64,000 nt of DNA from a bacterium (GCA_024231905.1 JAAEQC010000031.1:1-64000), one strand, 5' to 3'. Positions 50,661-61,248 are shown, counted from the first letter of the stretch. Program-made: numbers and translations. Notes: a model not told the origin generated them from the letters alone.

Positions 50661-53093
50661 CTACTTCACCACCAGGTTCACGAGCTTCCCCGGCACGTAG
50701 ATCCTCTTCACGAGGTTCTTCCCCTCCAGCCAGGGCACGATCTTCTCGTGGCCGCAGGCCAAGTCGAGCACCGCATCCTGCTCCGCGTCCACCGGCACCT
50801 CCAGCTGGGCGCGCAGCTTGCCGTTGATCTGGACGACGACCGTGATGGAATCGCTCACCAAATACTTCTCGTCGGCGGTGGGCCACCCCTCGTAAGCCAG
50901 AGTGCCCTCGTGCCCCAGCCGCGACCACACCTCCTCCGCCAGGTGCGGCGCGTAGGGCGCCAGCAAAAGCACGAACTGCTCCAGCACCGACCGGGGTCGC
51001 ACCTCCAGCTGGTTCATCTCGTTGACGAAGACCATCATCTGGCTGATGGCCGTGTTGAAGCGCAGGTCGCCGGTCATGGACGTGACCGCGTCGATGGTCT
51101 TGTGGAGGATGCGCAGAGCCTCGTCGCCGGGCTCCACGTCCTGGACCGCCGGGTGCCAGGCGTCGTCCTCGCCGTCGAAGTAGAGGCGCCACACCCGGTC
51201 GAGGAAGCGCCGCACGCCTTCGATACCCGTGGTTGACCAGGGTTTGTCCCTTTCCAGGGGTCCCAGGAACATGAGGAAAAGGCGCAGGCTGTCGGCACCG
51301 CTGTCGGCGATGACGTCGTCCGGGTTGACCACGTTGCCGCGGCTCTTGCTCATCTTCTCGCTGTTCTCGCCCAGGATCATGCCCTGGTTGCGCAGACACC
51401 GGAACGGCTCGCTGGTGGACACCAGGCCCAGGTCGAAGAGCACCTTGTGCCAGAAGCGGGCGTACAGCAGGTGGAGCACCGCGTGTTCGGCGCCACCCAG
51501 GTAGAGGTCCACGGGCATCCAGTGTTTTTCGAGGTCCTCGTCCCAGGCCTTGTCCGTATTGCGCGGGTCCAGGAAGCGCAGGTAGTACCAACAGCTGCCC
51601 GCCCACTGGGGCATGGTGTTGCTCTCGCGGACGGCCTTCTGTCCGCTCACCGGATCGTCGATCTCCATCCACTCGGTGATGGTGGCCAGGGGACCCTCGC
51701 CGGTGCCCGCCGGTTCGTACTTCTCCACCTCCGGCAGCATGAGCGGCAGTTCGTCGGATTCCAGCAGGCGGACCGTACCGTCAGCCAGCTTCAGCAGGGG
51801 GAAGGGTTCGCCCCAGTAGCGCTGCCGGCTGAAGAGCCAGTCCCGGAGCTTGTAGTTCACCTTGCGCTCGCCCAGTTCCTTTTCGACCAGCCAGTCGATC
51901 ATGCGGGCCTTGGCCTCGGCCACGCCCAGACCATCAAGGAAGTCACTGTTGATGGCCTTGCCTTCGCCTGTGTAGGCCTTGCCGTCGAAGTCGGCCGGCG
52001 GTTCGACGGTGCGCACGATGGGCAGGACGAAGGTCTCGGCGAATTCCCAGTCGCGCTCGTCCTGGCCGGGGACGGCCATGATGGCCCCGGTGCCGTAGCC
52101 CATCATCACGTAGTCGGCGACCCAGATGGGCACGTCCTTACCGGTGGCCGGGTTGGTGCAGAAGGAGCCGGTGAAGACGCCGGTCTTCTCCTTGGCGATC
52201 TGGCGGTCGCGATCGCTCTTGCCGGCGGCCTCCTTGCGGTAGGCCTCCACGGCGGCGCGGTGCTCGCCGGTGGTCAGTTCCTCCACCCAGGGATGCTCGG
52301 GGCTGAGGACCATGTAGGTGGCACCGAACATGGTGTCCGGACGGGTGGTGAAGACGCGCAGCACCTGGTCGGACCCGCTGACGGTGAAGTCGCACTCGGC
52401 CCCCTCGGAGCGGCCGATCCACTCCCGCTGCTGGATCTTGATGTGCTCGGGCCAGTCCAGGTCGTCCAGGTCCGCCAGCAGGCGCTCGGCGTAGGCGGTG
52501 ATCTTCAGCATCCACTGCTTCATGGGACGGCGTTCCACCGGGTGGTCGCCGATCTCGCTCAGGCCGTCCTTCACCTCTTCGTTGGCCAGCACCGTGCCCA
52601 GGGCCGGGCACCAGTTCACCGCGACCTCCGCCTCGTAGGCCAGACCCTGCTCGTAGAGCTTGGTGAAGATCCACTGAGTCCACTTGAAGTAGTCGGGATC
52701 GGTGGTGGCCACCTCGCGGGTCCAGTCGTAGCTGAATCCGATCATCTTCAACTGGCGCTTGAAGTTGGCGATGTTCTTGACGGTCGTGTCCCGGGGATGG
52801 GTGCCCGTTTTAATGGCGTGGTTCTCCGCCGGCAGGCCGAAGCTGTCCCAGCCCATGGGGTGCAGAACATTGTGGCCGTTCATGCGCTTGAAGCGCGACA
52901 CGATATCCGTGGCCGTGTAGCCCTCGGGGTGCCCCACGTGGAGCCCGTTGCCGGACGGGTAGGGGAACATGTCCAGCACGTAGAACTTGGGCTTGTCACC
53001 GCCGGGCTCGCCGGGGTTCGGGGTGCGGAAGGTCTGCTGTTCTTCCCAGATCTTCTGCCAGCGCGGCTCGATGGTGGACGGATCATAGGCCAT
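50661..53093 (-). CDS. leuS: Leucyl-tRNA synthetase
   Basis: An 810-residue class I synthetase that charges tRNA-Leu. The HIGH motif is present as L-H-V-G-H-P near residue 45 after P-Y-P-S-G-N-G, the CP1 editing domain follows at about 225-415, and K-M-S-K-S-R-G-N lies near 580. The C-terminal domain ends V-N-L-V-V-K. The length and domain order are those of bacterial LeuRS. ATG 53093 gives M-A-Y-D-P-S as the start. Confidence 0.98.
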   Translation of the reverse strand: MAYDPSTIEPRWQKIWEEQQTFRTPNPGEPGGDKPKFYVLDMFPYPSGNGLHVGHPEGYTATDIVSRFKRMNGHNVLHPMGWDSFGLPAENHAIKTGTHPRDTTVKNIANFKRQLKMIGFSYDWTREVATTDPDYFKWTQWIFTKLYEQGLAYEAEVAVNWCPALGTVLANEEVKDGLSEIGDHPVERRPMKQWMLKITAYAERLLADLDDLDWPEHIKIQQREWIGRSEGAECDFTVSGSDQVLRVFTTRPDTMFGATYMVLSPEHPWVEELTTGEHRAAVEAYRKEAAGKSDRDRQIAKEKTGVFTGSFCTNPATGKDVPIWVADYVMMGYGTGAIMAVPGQDERDWEFAETFVLPIVRTVEPPADFDGKAYTGEGKAINSDFLDGLGVAEAKARMIDWLVEKELGERKVNYKLRDWLFSRQRYWGEPFPLLKLADGTVRLLESDELPLMLPEVEKYEPAGTGEGPLATITEWMEIDDPVSGQKAVRESNTMPQWAGSCWYYLRFLDPRNTDKAWDEDLEKHWMPVDLYLGGAEHAVLHLLYARFWHKVLFDLGLVSTSEPFRCLRNQGMILGENSEKMSKSRGNVVNPDDVIADSGADSLRLFLMFLGPLERDKPWSTTGIEGVRRFLDRVWRLYFDGEDDAWHPAVQDVEPGDEALRILHKTIDAVTSMTGDLRFNTAISQMMVFVNEMNQLEVRPRSVLEQFVLLLAPYAPHLAEEVWSRLGHEGTLAYEGWPTADEKYLVSDSITVVVQINGKLRAQLEVPVDAEQDAVLDLACGHEKIVPWLEGKNLVKRIYVPGKLVNLVVK

Positions 53094-53247
53094 CGTTCGT
53101 TCCTTGTCTCCGGAGGTCAAGTCGGCGGTGGAAGGGGGAATATGGGCGATTCGGGGCCGGATGACAACCGTCCGCGGTGGACACCCGATTTGACACCCGC
53201 TTTTCATTCAACTAAGCTCACCACGAACCCGGTCCGGGCGAGGAGGA

Positions 53248-53784
53248 ATGATGATGAGGGGATTCCGCGCGTTCCAGCCGGTGGCCGTGGTGGGCCTGCT
53301 GGCGATCCTGATATTCACCGCCTGCAGCGACGACCCCAATGAACCGGCTCCTGAGCCCGGGGCCGTGGGGAGCTTCGTCGATCATTCCGGCTGTCTCAGC
53401 AACGGCAAGCAGGACGAATCGCCCATCCCCCAGGACCGGGGATTCCTGTTCTGGTCCTACGACTCCGACACGGGAACCCTGCGCGTCGATCACGTGAACG
53501 CCGGGTTGAACTGCTGCCCCGAGTACACGGCCGCCATCACGGTCACCGCCGATGCCCTGACCATCACCGAAACCGAGACCGAAGGCCTGTGCAACTGTCT
53601 GTGCCTGTTCCGTCTGTCGTTCGAGGTGACGGACCTGCCGGTGGGCGTGTACCGGATCGACGTGGACGAGGAATACCTGGCGCCTGAGGATCCGCCGCTG
53701 GCGGGTGTCATCGACCTGACCCAGGCCGAGTTCGGCACCATCCAGGCGCAGCGGAGCCACTACCCGTGGGACATGGGAGATTAG
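53248..53784 (+). CDS. Lipoprotein of unknown function
   Basis: A 178-residue protein with a signal II-type N-terminus: a basic start, a hydrophobic core and the lipobox I-F-T-A-C-S near residue 26. The mature part is Asp/Glu-rich with four to six cysteines, including N-C-C-P and C-N-C-L-C-L. These Cys pairs suggest disulfides or metal binding. Acylation would place it in a membrane of the envelope. Its TAG stop shares bases with the stop of rlpA (TTAG at 53781). Function unknown. Confidence 0.83.
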   Translation: MMMRGFRAFQPVAVVGLLAILIFTACSDDPNEPAPEPGAVGSFVDHSGCLSNGKQDESPIPQDRGFLFWSYDSDTGTLRVDHVNAGLNCCPEYTAAITVTADALTITETETEGLCNCLCLFRLSFEVTDLPVGVYRIDVDEEYLAPEDPPLAGVIDLTQAEFGTIQAQRSHYPWDMGD

Positions 53785-54182
53785 AGACCGTCTTCGTCGT
53801 CCAAAACCCGGACCCGTACCCGTACGACTCCAGACTGGAGCATGTCCAGTTCCTGCGCCGCCTTGCGCGAAAGATCGATGATCCTCCCGGCCACGAACGG
53901 CCCTCGATCATTGATGCGGACGATGACGTCGCGCCCCGTATCGAGCCGCGTCACCCGTACCCGCGTACCGAAGGGCAGGGTCTTATGGGCCGCGGTCATG
54001 GCATGCATGTCGAAGACCTCGCCCGACGCCGTGGTGCGGCCGTGGAAGCGATCCGCATAGAAAGAGGCGAGGCCCACCTGGACCTCGCCTCCACCACCTC
54101 GGGACGGGCCGCCGCCGCAACCGGCCAGCAGGCCCAGCACGGCCACGAGCGCCAAGGATGTCGGTCGAAGCGCACGCCGCAT
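53781..54182 (-). CDS. rlpA: RlpA-family septal lytic transglycosylase-like lipoprotein
   Basis: A 133-residue lipoprotein with lipobox L-L-A-G-C and a double-psi beta-barrel domain. The family signature [17 protein letters not shown] and the catalytic Asp in N-D-R-G-P-F are present, followed by I-I-D-L-S-R-K-A. RlpA cleaves denuded glycan strands at the septum. The short length means there is no C-terminal SPOR domain, so recruitment to the division site must differ from E. coli RlpA. It lies next to the Mla operon, on the same strand. Confidence 0.93.
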   Translation of the reverse strand: MRRALRPTSLALVAVLGLLAGCGGGPSRGGGGEVQVGLASFYADRFHGRTTASGEVFDMHAMTAAHKTLPFGTRVRVTRLDTGRDVIVRINDRGPFVAGRIIDLSRKAAQELDMLQSGVVRVRVRVLDDEDGL

Positions 54183-54189
54183 GGTCCTC

Positions 54190-54702
54190 CTACATGGGCG
54201 AGAAGCCCTGGTCCGCCCAGTAGGCGTCCTGGTAGATCTTCTCCAGCTCCATGAGCTGCTCCAGGTGACCGTCTTCCCACTCCACCAGCCAGGTGAAGAG
54301 CTGTTTGAGGCCCGCGTCCTCGGCCTTGGCCGCCTGCTCCGTGTAGTAGGCGATGGCCCGGCGCTCCAGGTCGCAGCCGATGCCGATGATGGCCATCTCG
54401 AACTCGCCCCGCTGGAGAGCCTTCTTGAAGTCGTCGTTGATGACGGGATTGGAACCGTGGTCGACCTCGCCCGGATGCACGTCCGCCAGGTCGATCTTGC
54501 CCTCCTGCATGAGGTGCTTGTACTGGTTCATGAGGATGTTGACGTGGTCGTCCTCGTCCTTGGCCAGCATCTCGAACATGGCCCTGGCCTGGGGATCGTC
54601 CGTCTTGGTGGCCGCATGGTGGTACAGTTGCTGGCCCTTGATCTCCACCATCACCGCGTCCTTGATGGCCTTGATCATCTCCTGCTTCTTGGCATCGCTC
54701 AT
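54190..54702 (-). CDS. Rubrerythrin/ferritin-like diiron protein
   Basis: A 170-residue four-helix-bundle protein. Two E-x-x-H-type iron sites are visible: D-E-D-D-H near residue 52 and E-W-E-D-G-H near 147, with further carboxylates in V-E-I-K-G-Q-Q and C-D-L-E-R-R-A. No C-terminal rubredoxin domain is present. Such proteins detoxify peroxide or store iron. The gene lies between mlaD and rlpA on the same strand, with 39 bases to mlaD, and could be co-transcribed, but a functional link is not evident. Confidence 0.86.
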   Translation of the reverse strand: MSDAKKQEMIKAIKDAVMVEIKGQQLYHHAATKTDDPQARAMFEMLAKDEDDHVNILMNQYKHLMQEGKIDLADVHPGEVDHGSNPVINDDFKKALQRGEFEMAIIGIGCDLERRAIAYYTEQAAKAEDAGLKQLFTWLVEWEDGHLEQLMELEKIYQDAYWADQGFSPM

Positions 54703-54741
54703 GGCGTGTCCTCCGGGGCGGCCCAGGGGCCGGTTCGGGTT

Positions 54742-55626
54742 CTAGAAGACGTTCAGGTTGACGTATTTCTTCGGGTTGCGGCGGATCTCGTCGAGCAGGC
54801 GCTCCAGCGAGACCAGGGTCGAGTCGGCGTGTTCGTAGAGGGCGGGGTCGTTCAGCAGGCGGGCCGCCGTGCCCTCGCCCTCGTCCAGCTTGGCCAGGAT
54901 GGCCTCGGCGTGGCGGGCCGAGGTCTCCAGGGCGGTCATGAGGCTGTCGGCCTTGGCGGCCGAGGTGGAGAAGTCGTCGAAGGCACGGTCCACCTTGCCC
55001 GAAGCCATGAGTTCGCGCAGCTCGTTGGAAGCGGCGCGCAGGTTGGCCATGACCTCGGCCGTGGCGTCCCGGTTCTCCTCCAACAGGCGGTTGAAGTTGC
55101 CCAGGGCCTCGTGGGACAAGGCCAGGGTCTCGACGATCTTGCCCGAGTCGCGGATCTCGGTGATGAGGGTGTTGAGGGTCGTCGTGAGGGACTCGAACTC
55201 GGCCAGGGCCGTGCCCGCCGCGTCGGTCATCTCGGTGATGGAAGCCGAAGTGCGTCCCTTGAAGATATGCCCCTCCAGCACCTGCTTGCCCCGGCCCGGG
55301 GTGATCTCGATGACCACCTCGCCTACGATGCCCTTGGTGCCCAGGGACACCACCGCGTCGTCGGCCAGGCGCACCTGATCGTCCACCAGCATGCTCACGC
55401 GCACGAAATTGTCCAGGATGGCCACGTCGTCCACCTGGCCGGCGCGGATGCCGCGCACCTGGATGCGGTCGCCCACTTGCAGACCCTCTACCCGGGGAAA
55501 GTCCACCTGGTACAGATTGACTCCCCGGTTCACCGCGACCTGCTTGAACCACATCATACCGGCGATGAGGACCACCAGGGAAAAGATGGTGATCAGCCCA
55601 ACCTGCATCTCGTTACGTCGTTCCAT
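54742..55626 (-). CDS. mlaD: MlaD-family phospholipid-transport substrate-binding protein
   Basis: A 294-residue MCE-domain protein anchored by one N-terminal helix (T-I-F-S-L-V-V-L-I-A-G). The MCE domain at about 35-115 has R-V-E-G-L-Q-V-G-D-R-I-Q-V-R-G and G-I-V-G-E-V-V-I. A long helical tail follows, longer than in E. coli MlaD. It forms the periplasmic ring of the complex that moves phospholipids between the inner and outer membranes. mlaF and mlaE precede it in the operon. No mlaB or mlaC gene is present. Confidence 0.93.
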   Translation of the reverse strand: MERRNEMQVGLITIFSLVVLIAGMMWFKQVAVNRGVNLYQVDFPRVEGLQVGDRIQVRGIRAGQVDDVAILDNFVRVSMLVDDQVRLADDAVVSLGTKGIVGEVVIEITPGRGKQVLEGHIFKGRTSASITEMTDAAGTALAEFESLTTTLNTLITEIRDSGKIVETLALSHEALGNFNRLLEENRDATAEVMANLRAASNELRELMASGKVDRAFDDFSTSAAKADSLMTALETSARHAEAILAKLDEGEGTAARLLNDPALYEHADSTLVSLERLLDEIRRNPKKYVNLNVF

Positions 55627-55665
55627 CGTACGCTCCCGGCTTGCCCAGAGACGGGTCCCGGCGGC

Positions 55666-56481
55666 CTAGAAGGCCCCCAGGGGACCGCGGGCATTCCCCT
55701 CGATGAACTGCCGCACCATGGCGTGGTCCGTGGTCCGGACCTCCTCGACGGTGCCGGTGAACTGGATCTTGCCCCGGCTCAGCATGGCCATGCGGTCGGC
55801 GATCTTGAAGGCGCTCGGCATGTCGTGGGTGACGACGATGCTGGTCACGCCCAGTTCCTTCTGCAGCTTGATGATCAGGTCGTTGATGGCGTCGCTCGTG
55901 ATCGGATCGAGCCCCGTGGTGGGCTCGTCGTAGAGAATGTACTCCGGTTCCATGACGATGGCCCGCGCCAGTCCCGCCCGCTTCTTCATACCGCCCGAAA
56001 GAGCGGAGGGCAACTTGTCCTCCACGTTTTCCAGACCCACCATGGCCAGGCACTCACAGGCCCGCGCCCGGACCTGGTCCTCGCTCAGCCCCGAGTGTTC
56101 CGACAGCATGAGGCCCACGTTCTGGCAGATGGTCATGGAGTCGAAGAGCGCCGCCCCCTGGAAGAGGAAGCCGAACTTCTTGCGCAGCTCCATGAGCCGC
56201 CGGGTTCGCAGACCCGTAATCTCCTCGCCCTCGATCCAGATGCGGCCCTCGTCGAGCTCCAGCAGCCGGACGATGTGCTTCAGCAGGACCGACTTGCCCT
56301 CGCCGCTGCGCCCGATGACCACCAGGGTCTCGCCCTTGTGGATGAGCAGGTCCGTCCCGTCGAGCACCTGCTTGGGGCCGAAGGCCTTGGACACGCCCTC
56401 GATGGCGATGCCCGCGAACGCGGCGGGATCCGGGACTCTCTGGTCCGGCGGCGGCGGCAGTGTGTATTCCACGAGGTCCAC
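55666..56481 (-). CDS. mlaF: MlaF-family phospholipid-transport ATPase
   Basis: A 271-residue ABC ATPase. Walker A is G-R-S-G-E-G-K-S near residue 62, the signature is L-S-G-G-M-K-K-R-A-G near 160 and Walker B is Y-I-L-Y-D-E-P-T-T-G-L-D-P. The K-K-R in the signature is characteristic of MlaF/Ttg2A. An extra N-terminal stretch of about 25 residues (P-P-P-P-D-Q-R) precedes the usual start. It powers the MlaE permease. Spacing to mlaE is 3 bases and to mlaD 39. Confidence 0.95.
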   Translation of the reverse strand: MDLVEYTLPPPPDQRVPDPAAFAGIAIEGVSKAFGPKQVLDGTDLLIHKGETLVVIGRSGEGKSVLLKHIVRLLELDEGRIWIEGEEITGLRTRRLMELRKKFGFLFQGAALFDSMTICQNVGLMLSEHSGLSEDQVRARACECLAMVGLENVEDKLPSALSGGMKKRAGLARAIVMEPEYILYDEPTTGLDPITSDAINDLIIKLQKELGVTSIVVTHDMPSAFKIADRMAMLSRGKIQFTGTVEEVRTTDHAMVRQFIEGNARGPLGAF

Positions 56482-56484
56482 GGG

Positions 56485-57273
56485 TCACCTACCGAAAACG
56501 ATCTGGAAGAGCACGATGGCCAACAGGTAATCGGCCACCAGGATGCTCAGACAGCTACCCACCACGGCGGTCATGGTGGCGCGCCCCACGCCCTCGGCGC
56601 CCCCCTCGGTGTTGAACCCGAAGAAGATGCCGCTCAGGGAAATAATGCCCCCGAAGATGAACGACTTGATCAGTCCACCGATCACGTCCAGGGGGTCGTA
56701 GAACAAACGCAGGCCCTCGATGAAGGTGCTGCTGGTCACGTCCAGGGTGAGGACCGAGGCCAGGTAGCCGCCGAAGATGGCGATGCCGTTGGCCAGGATC
56801 GTGATGGTCGGGATCATCAGCACCGCCGCCACGAAACGCGGCATGGCCAGGTACCGCACCGGCTCGATGGCCATGATGTTCATGGCGTCCAGCTGCTCGG
56901 TCACCTTCATGGTGCCCAGCTCGGCCGCGTAGTTGGCGCACAGGCGGCTACCCACCACCAGGGCCGTCAGCACCGGCCCCAGTTCGATGAACACGCTCTT
57001 GGAGATCATCACCCCCAGGAACTTCATGGGGACGTAGGCCTGCATCTGGTAGACCGCCTGCACGGCGGTCACGGCGCCCACGAAGACCGAGGTCGTCAGC
57101 ACCAACGGCATGGACCCGATGGCCACCACGTGCATCTGCTCGTAGATCAGGTGCCGCATGCGCCAGGCGTGGGGCAACTGCACTACGATGGCGCGCAGTA
57201 AAAGGGCGCCCCGGCCCGTGTGCATGAGGGCCAGGAGGACCAAGCCGCCTAGATTGGTGACGAGAATGGGCAT
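56485..57273 (-). CDS. mlaE: MlaE-family phospholipid-transport permease
   Basis: A 262-residue polytopic permease. The family motif F-I-E-L-G-P-V-L-T-A-L-V-V-G-S-R lies near residue 105 and A-E-L-G-T-M-K-V-T-E-Q-L-D-A-M near 125. It forms the dimeric core of the MlaFEDB importer/exporter. The ATG at 57273 opens M-P-I-L-V-T. A good promoter lies immediately upstream (57282-57310) and would leave almost no leader. It is the first gene of the operon mlaE-mlaF-mlaD. Confidence 0.94.
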   Translation of the reverse strand: MPILVTNLGGLVLLALMHTGRGALLLRAIVVQLPHAWRMRHLIYEQMHVVAIGSMPLVLTTSVFVGAVTAVQAVYQMQAYVPMKFLGVMISKSVFIELGPVLTALVVGSRLCANYAAELGTMKVTEQLDAMNIMAIEPVRYLAMPRFVAAVLMIPTITILANGIAIFGGYLASVLTLDVTSSTFIEGLRLFYDPLDVIGGLIKSFIFGGIISLSGIFFGFNTEGGAEGVGRATMTAVVGSCLSILVADYLLAIVLFQIVFGR

Positions 57274-57281
57274 GATGGGCG

Positions 57282-57310
57282 AATATAGTCGCCGGGCGGA
57301 ACGAAGTCTA
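57282..57310 (-). promoter_or_regulatory. Possible promoter of the mla operon
   Basis: On the minus strand TAGACT (4 of 6), a 17-nt spacer and TATATT (5 of 6). The predicted start falls about 2 nt before the mlaE ATG, which would make the transcript leaderless. A chance match is possible. Confidence 0.4.
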
Positions 57311-57405
57311 CGCCGCAGCCCGGCTCGTTTTCTTGAAGAACGGTCATCTTCGCTGTTCCCCCTAGGCAACCCCACCACCACACACCCGACCCAGAAGGAG
57401 AAACC

Positions 57406-58080
57406 ATGTCGATCATGAAGAAGCTGCACATCGTAGCCCTGCTGGCCATCCTTGCCCTGGTCCCGGCCTGTAGCGACACTGATGACGCCGTCGCCCCGCC
57501 GGCCCCTGAAACCACCACCCAGGGCGTTGGCCTGGACCTCGACGACTACCGCGCCTACCAGCTGGCCGCCCCGGGCTACACCTACGAGGTCGCCCTGGAA
57601 GGGGATATCGACTTGTCCACCGGCGGCACGGTCACCGGCCGGCCCGCCAGCTGGCCCGACACGGCCAGCGAATTCAGCTACACGGTCCTGCCGGACGCCG
57701 TGGTGAAGTCCACCCTGGCCAACCCGGACGCCGAGACGGTGCGTGTGAAGGTGTGGGTGCCCGTGTACGAATCCGAGTTCCCCGATCCCGAGTTCGCCAT
57801 GCCCATGATCCTGGAACCGGACGGCCTGGCCTACACCGCGGGCCAGCACGCCACGGTGGAACTGAGTTACCACCCGTCCCTGACGCCGTCCTCGGTGGAC
57901 AGCGGGTACCAGATTTTTTGCATCGACGATTTCCTGCCGGGCGACGCGGCGGTGGGCGTGGTAGCGGCGGATGGCGGCCAACTGGACTACCGGACGCGGA
58001 TCCGGGCTTCCGTGGCCCACCATTCGCGGTGGGTCATCGACAAGACCGACGCCGACGACGACGACTCCACCGGCAACTGA
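57406..58080 (+). CDS. Lipoprotein of unknown function
   Basis: A 224-residue protein with a clear signal II sequence: the lipobox L-V-P-A-C-S near residue 22. The mature protein is acidic and contains only one further cysteine (F-C-I-D-D). It ends in D-A-D-D-D-D-S-T-G-N. The content of Val, Thr and Asp suggests a beta-sandwich of about 170 residues. It is divergent from the mla operon and convergent with the CHAT gene. An AGAAGGAG site is upstream of the ATG. Function unknown. Confidence 0.82.
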   Translation: MSIMKKLHIVALLAILALVPACSDTDDAVAPPAPETTTQGVGLDLDDYRAYQLAAPGYTYEVALEGDIDLSTGGTVTGRPASWPDTASEFSYTVLPDAVVKSTLANPDAETVRVKVWVPVYESEFPDPEFAMPMILEPDGLAYTAGQHATVELSYHPSLTPSSVDSGYQIFCIDDFLPGDAAVGVVAADGGQLDYRTRIRASVAHHSRWVIDKTDADDDDSTGN

Positions 58081-58113
58081 GCGTCAGCCGAACCGTGTGG
58101 CGCGGAAGCGGTC

Positions 58114-61100
58114 TCAGCGGGGGTCCCCGATGAGGCGGTAAGTCGCCCAGTAGTAGGGATGGGACCAGTCGGGGTTGGCCACTCGGACTTGGAGCTGGGC
58201 CGCGCGGAGTGCGGCGGCCTTGCTCATGCCCGACAGCCAGTGGTCGTAAAAACGCCGGGCCAGCACCGCGGCGGCTTCATCGTCGATGCGCTGGCCCGAA
58301 GCGATGACCGTCCGGGCGCCGGCCTCCAGACAGGCCCTGGCGAAGCTGCCCACGCCTCCTGCCGCCAGGGGGCGGTCGGACTCGCAGCAGGACAGATAGA
58401 TGAGATCGGCGCCGAGATGCCGCCGCGCAACGCCGGTGGCGGTCAGGGGCACACCCACGGCGAATCGCACCGTCGCCCGCCGGCCGAGCCCCTGGCTGAA
58501 GCGGGCGTGGGATGCGATGTGGATCACCGCCGGGCCCACGAAGTCGTCCTCGTCCAGGTCGTCATTCATGGCGCCGAGGCGCAGGTCCACACTGGCTGCC
58601 GGTCGGCGCGCCGCCACGGCCCGGGCCTCGGCTTCGGCATGACGCAGACTCTTGCCTCCGCCACCAATCTCCCCGAGAGCCCGATCGTCACCGAGCACCA
58701 ACCAGCGGCCGTCGGCAGCCGGCGGCGGTACGTCCGCGGCGGCTCCGGCCGCCATCTCACGAATGGGTCCGCGGTCGAGGGCCGACTCGGTACCGCCGTC
58801 CGATGTGGGCAACGACAGGGCTGCCCAGGGAACCGCGTGCAGGAGGCCATCGGGAGCGATGTGGAGCGTGTGGCCGGATTGCCAGTGGACGGACAGCCTG
58901 CCCAGCAGAACGTCAGCCAGGCGATCCAGGGCCCGTTGGTCCACCGGCCGCTCCGGTCGCCGGACGTCCGCTACCACCGGCGCCGCCAGGCGGGCCAGAT
59001 CGACCTCGCCAGGCAACTCGTTGACGGCCAGACCCCGCTCGTGGCGCAACCAGCGGAAGGATCGCTCCCGACCCACGAAATACCACAGGGCCGGCGCCGG
59101 TCCGGAGGCGTCCCCCATGTCGCCCGTCCCCGCTAGATCCAGTAGGGCCAGCGTAGCGTGGGCCACGTCCGTATCCTCCAGGCGCCGTGGATGATCCAGG
59201 AAGAAACCAGCCACCGACTCGAACAGGTCGCGCCGCAGGCGGCGGTTCATCAGGCGCAGGTCCGCGGAAAAGACCCGGCCGTCAGCGGCCCGCATCAACT
59301 GGACGGCGACTGCGAGTTCGGCCTCCGCTCGCTCCAGGTCCCCGATCTTCACGAGGGCCTTCCCCAGTTCCAGATGCAGCCGCACCCTGAGATCGGGGGG
59401 CGTGTAGGGGCCGCATTCCACGGCGACCGCATCGAGTCCCGCAATGCCTGCCCGCACGTCGCCGGCTTTCACCCGAGCGATCGCCGCATAGAGCCGCCGG
59501 GAGAGTCGGATCCGGAAACGGCCGCCGAAGGTGGTGTCCTCGGGCCCCGAGTCGAGCAGACGGACCGCCTCCGCCGGTCGCCCCGCCTCGATCAGGGCCG
59601 TGCCGAGCAGGAACCTGCTCTCGGCGGACTTGGCTGGTTCGCTGCCGGCCTCGGCCAGATCGAAGCACCGGGCGAAAGCTTGTTGCGCCTCCAGCGGATC
59701 GTCCCGGTGCAAGGCCAATTCCCCCTGGGACCGGGCGAGCAGCCATTCCATGCCCTCGCCGCCGCCGGTCGCCACCGCCTCGGCCGCGTCCTGCAACGCG
59801 TTCGCAGCCCGACGGAATTCACCCTGCTGGGCGAACAGATCGGCGGTGGCCATGGCGTAGGCAGCCAGCCGATTGGCGTCGGCAAGTCCGCCGTAGAGGG
59901 CGTACCGCAAGTCCTCCAGCCGGTTGATGGACCGGTAGGCCAAATCGGCTCGACCCGTTTCCCGGGCGAAATCGATCTGCTCCAGGTGGAATTCGGCCTC
60001 CTCGACCGCCGGTTGCGAGTCTGGATGGAGTTCGGACACCACCCTTAAAAGGGAATCGGCGACGGCGAAGTCGCCGACGTGGAGGTAGTAGGGAATCTCT
60101 CGCAGGGGATAGCCGGCCAGCAGGCGCGGGTCCGGGAAAGCTGCGACCCACCTGCGGCCATCGTCCAGGTAGGCGCGGCATTCCTTGAGCCGGCCCAGAA
60201 GGCGCAGATCATAGGCCACGTTGGTCATGGCCACCGGCACGTTGAAGGAGTCCTGAACCGCCCGGGCGAGTTCCAAGCACTTCAAGTCCGCGGCATAGGC
60301 CCGCTCGAGATCACCAGCTTCGGCGTAATAACCCGCCGCACGGTTGAGGAATCTCGACATGAGCCACGGGTGGTTCCCGGCCTGCGCCGAGTCCACGCAC
60401 GAAACGATCATGTTGATGGCTCCGGTCAGCTCGCGCCGGCGATTGAGGGTCGCAGCCAGCCCCATGCGCGCACTCAGTTCCGCGTAACCGGAACCGGTCT
60501 TGTGATTCAGGGCGATCCGCATCGTCCGCGCGTGGACGGCGGCATCGAGGCGGTCGGTTCGTGACATGGCGCTCGCGATCCGGCCCCAGAATCTGGCTTC
60601 GATCCGGGCGCCGCCCGCCTTTCGGGAAGCCGGCAGATGCTTCAGCAGGAGTTGGATCCCCGCCTGGTCATCACCCTCTTCCCGCAGAGCCGCAGCCTGG
60701 GCGAACACCAGCATGAAGAAATTCAGGCTTGTCGGGTCCTCGTCCTCCAGATTCATGGCCAGGAACTCCCGCCCCCTGTTGCCGGACCTGAACCGGATCT
60801 TGCCGCGCAGGTAGGCCCCCACACCGCGAGCCGAATCGGCATAGGCCGGATGGGACAAGAGATCCTTCACGTCCAGATGCCCGCGCAGAAGGCTGCTGTT
60901 GTTCCAGGCCAGCGCGATCAGGGCATATTCGTGGGGATCCTCCTCCAGGTGCGCAGCCAGTTCCGCCGCCGCGGCGCTCCGGCTCTCCGGGCGGTCGATC
61001 CTCGGTTCGATATCCTCGACGAACTCGAGAACATCCACGGCTTTCCCCTGGGGTTCCGACTCCTCCAGCGAGGCTATCGCCCCCGCCATGGCCTCCGCCA

Positions 61101-61248
61101 GTTCCTCGGGCAAGGGCACGCCGGTAAGGTCGTGGATATGGGCGAGCGGAGCCGGCGCCGGCCCTTCGCAGGCTCCGGCCAGCAAGCACAAGAATACGGC
61201 GGCGCCCGCTCCGGCCAGGATCGGGAACCGTCTCCGCAGGGAAGTCAT
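58114..61248 (-). CDS. CHAT-domain TPR lipoprotein
   Basis: A 1,044-residue protein. The N-terminus has a lipobox (L-L-A-G-A-C-E) near residue 24, so it is probably lipid-anchored on the periplasmic side. About 600 residues of TPR-like helical repeats follow (roughly 120-720). The C-terminal CHAT protease domain (about 790-1,040) keeps the His of I-H-I-A-S-H-A-R-F and the Cys of Y-L-S-C-C-E-S-D. CHAT domains are caspase-like cysteine proteases, also seen in bacterial defence and in Craspase. The gene diverges from an ECF sigma/anti-sigma pair. The start ATG 61248 is chosen for the signal sequence. Confidence 0.9.
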   Translation of the reverse strand: MTSLRRRFPILAGAGAAVFLCLLAGACEGPAPAPLAHIHDLTGVPLPEELAEAMAGAIASLEESEPQGKAVDVLEFVEDIEPRIDRPESRSAAAAELAAHLEEDPHEYALIALAWNNSSLLRGHLDVKDLLSHPAYADSARGVGAYLRGKIRFRSGNRGREFLAMNLEDEDPTSLNFFMLVFAQAAALREEGDDQAGIQLLLKHLPASRKAGGARIEARFWGRIASAMSRTDRLDAAVHARTMRIALNHKTGSGYAELSARMGLAATLNRRRELTGAINMIVSCVDSAQAGNHPWLMSRFLNRAAGYYAEAGDLERAYAADLKCLELARAVQDSFNVPVAMTNVAYDLRLLGRLKECRAYLDDGRRWVAAFPDPRLLAGYPLREIPYYLHVGDFAVADSLLRVVSELHPDSQPAVEEAEFHLEQIDFARETGRADLAYRSINRLEDLRYALYGGLADANRLAAYAMATADLFAQQGEFRRAANALQDAAEAVATGGGEGMEWLLARSQGELALHRDDPLEAQQAFARCFDLAEAGSEPAKSAESRFLLGTALIEAGRPAEAVRLLDSGPEDTTFGGRFRIRLSRRLYAAIARVKAGDVRAGIAGLDAVAVECGPYTPPDLRVRLHLELGKALVKIGDLERAEAELAVAVQLMRAADGRVFSADLRLMNRRLRRDLFESVAGFFLDHPRRLEDTDVAHATLALLDLAGTGDMGDASGPAPALWYFVGRERSFRWLRHERGLAVNELPGEVDLARLAAPVVADVRRPERPVDQRALDRLADVLLGRLSVHWQSGHTLHIAPDGLLHAVPWAALSLPTSDGGTESALDRGPIREMAAGAAADVPPPAADGRWLVLGDDRALGEIGGGGKSLRHAEAEARAVAARRPAASVDLRLGAMNDDLDEDDFVGPAVIHIASHARFSQGLGRRATVRFAVGVPLTATGVARRHLGADLIYLSCCESDRPLAAGGVGSFARACLEAGARTVIASGQRIDDEAAAVLARRFYDHWLSGMSKAAALRAAQLQVRVANPDWSHPYYWATYRLIGDPR

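Noticed and set aside
54181-57201. A 1,006-codon open frame on the plus strand
   Set aside because: It is the antisense of mlaD, mlaF, mlaE and the diiron gene, and its composition (many His, Gly, Val, Asp) is typical of the complement of GC-rich genes.
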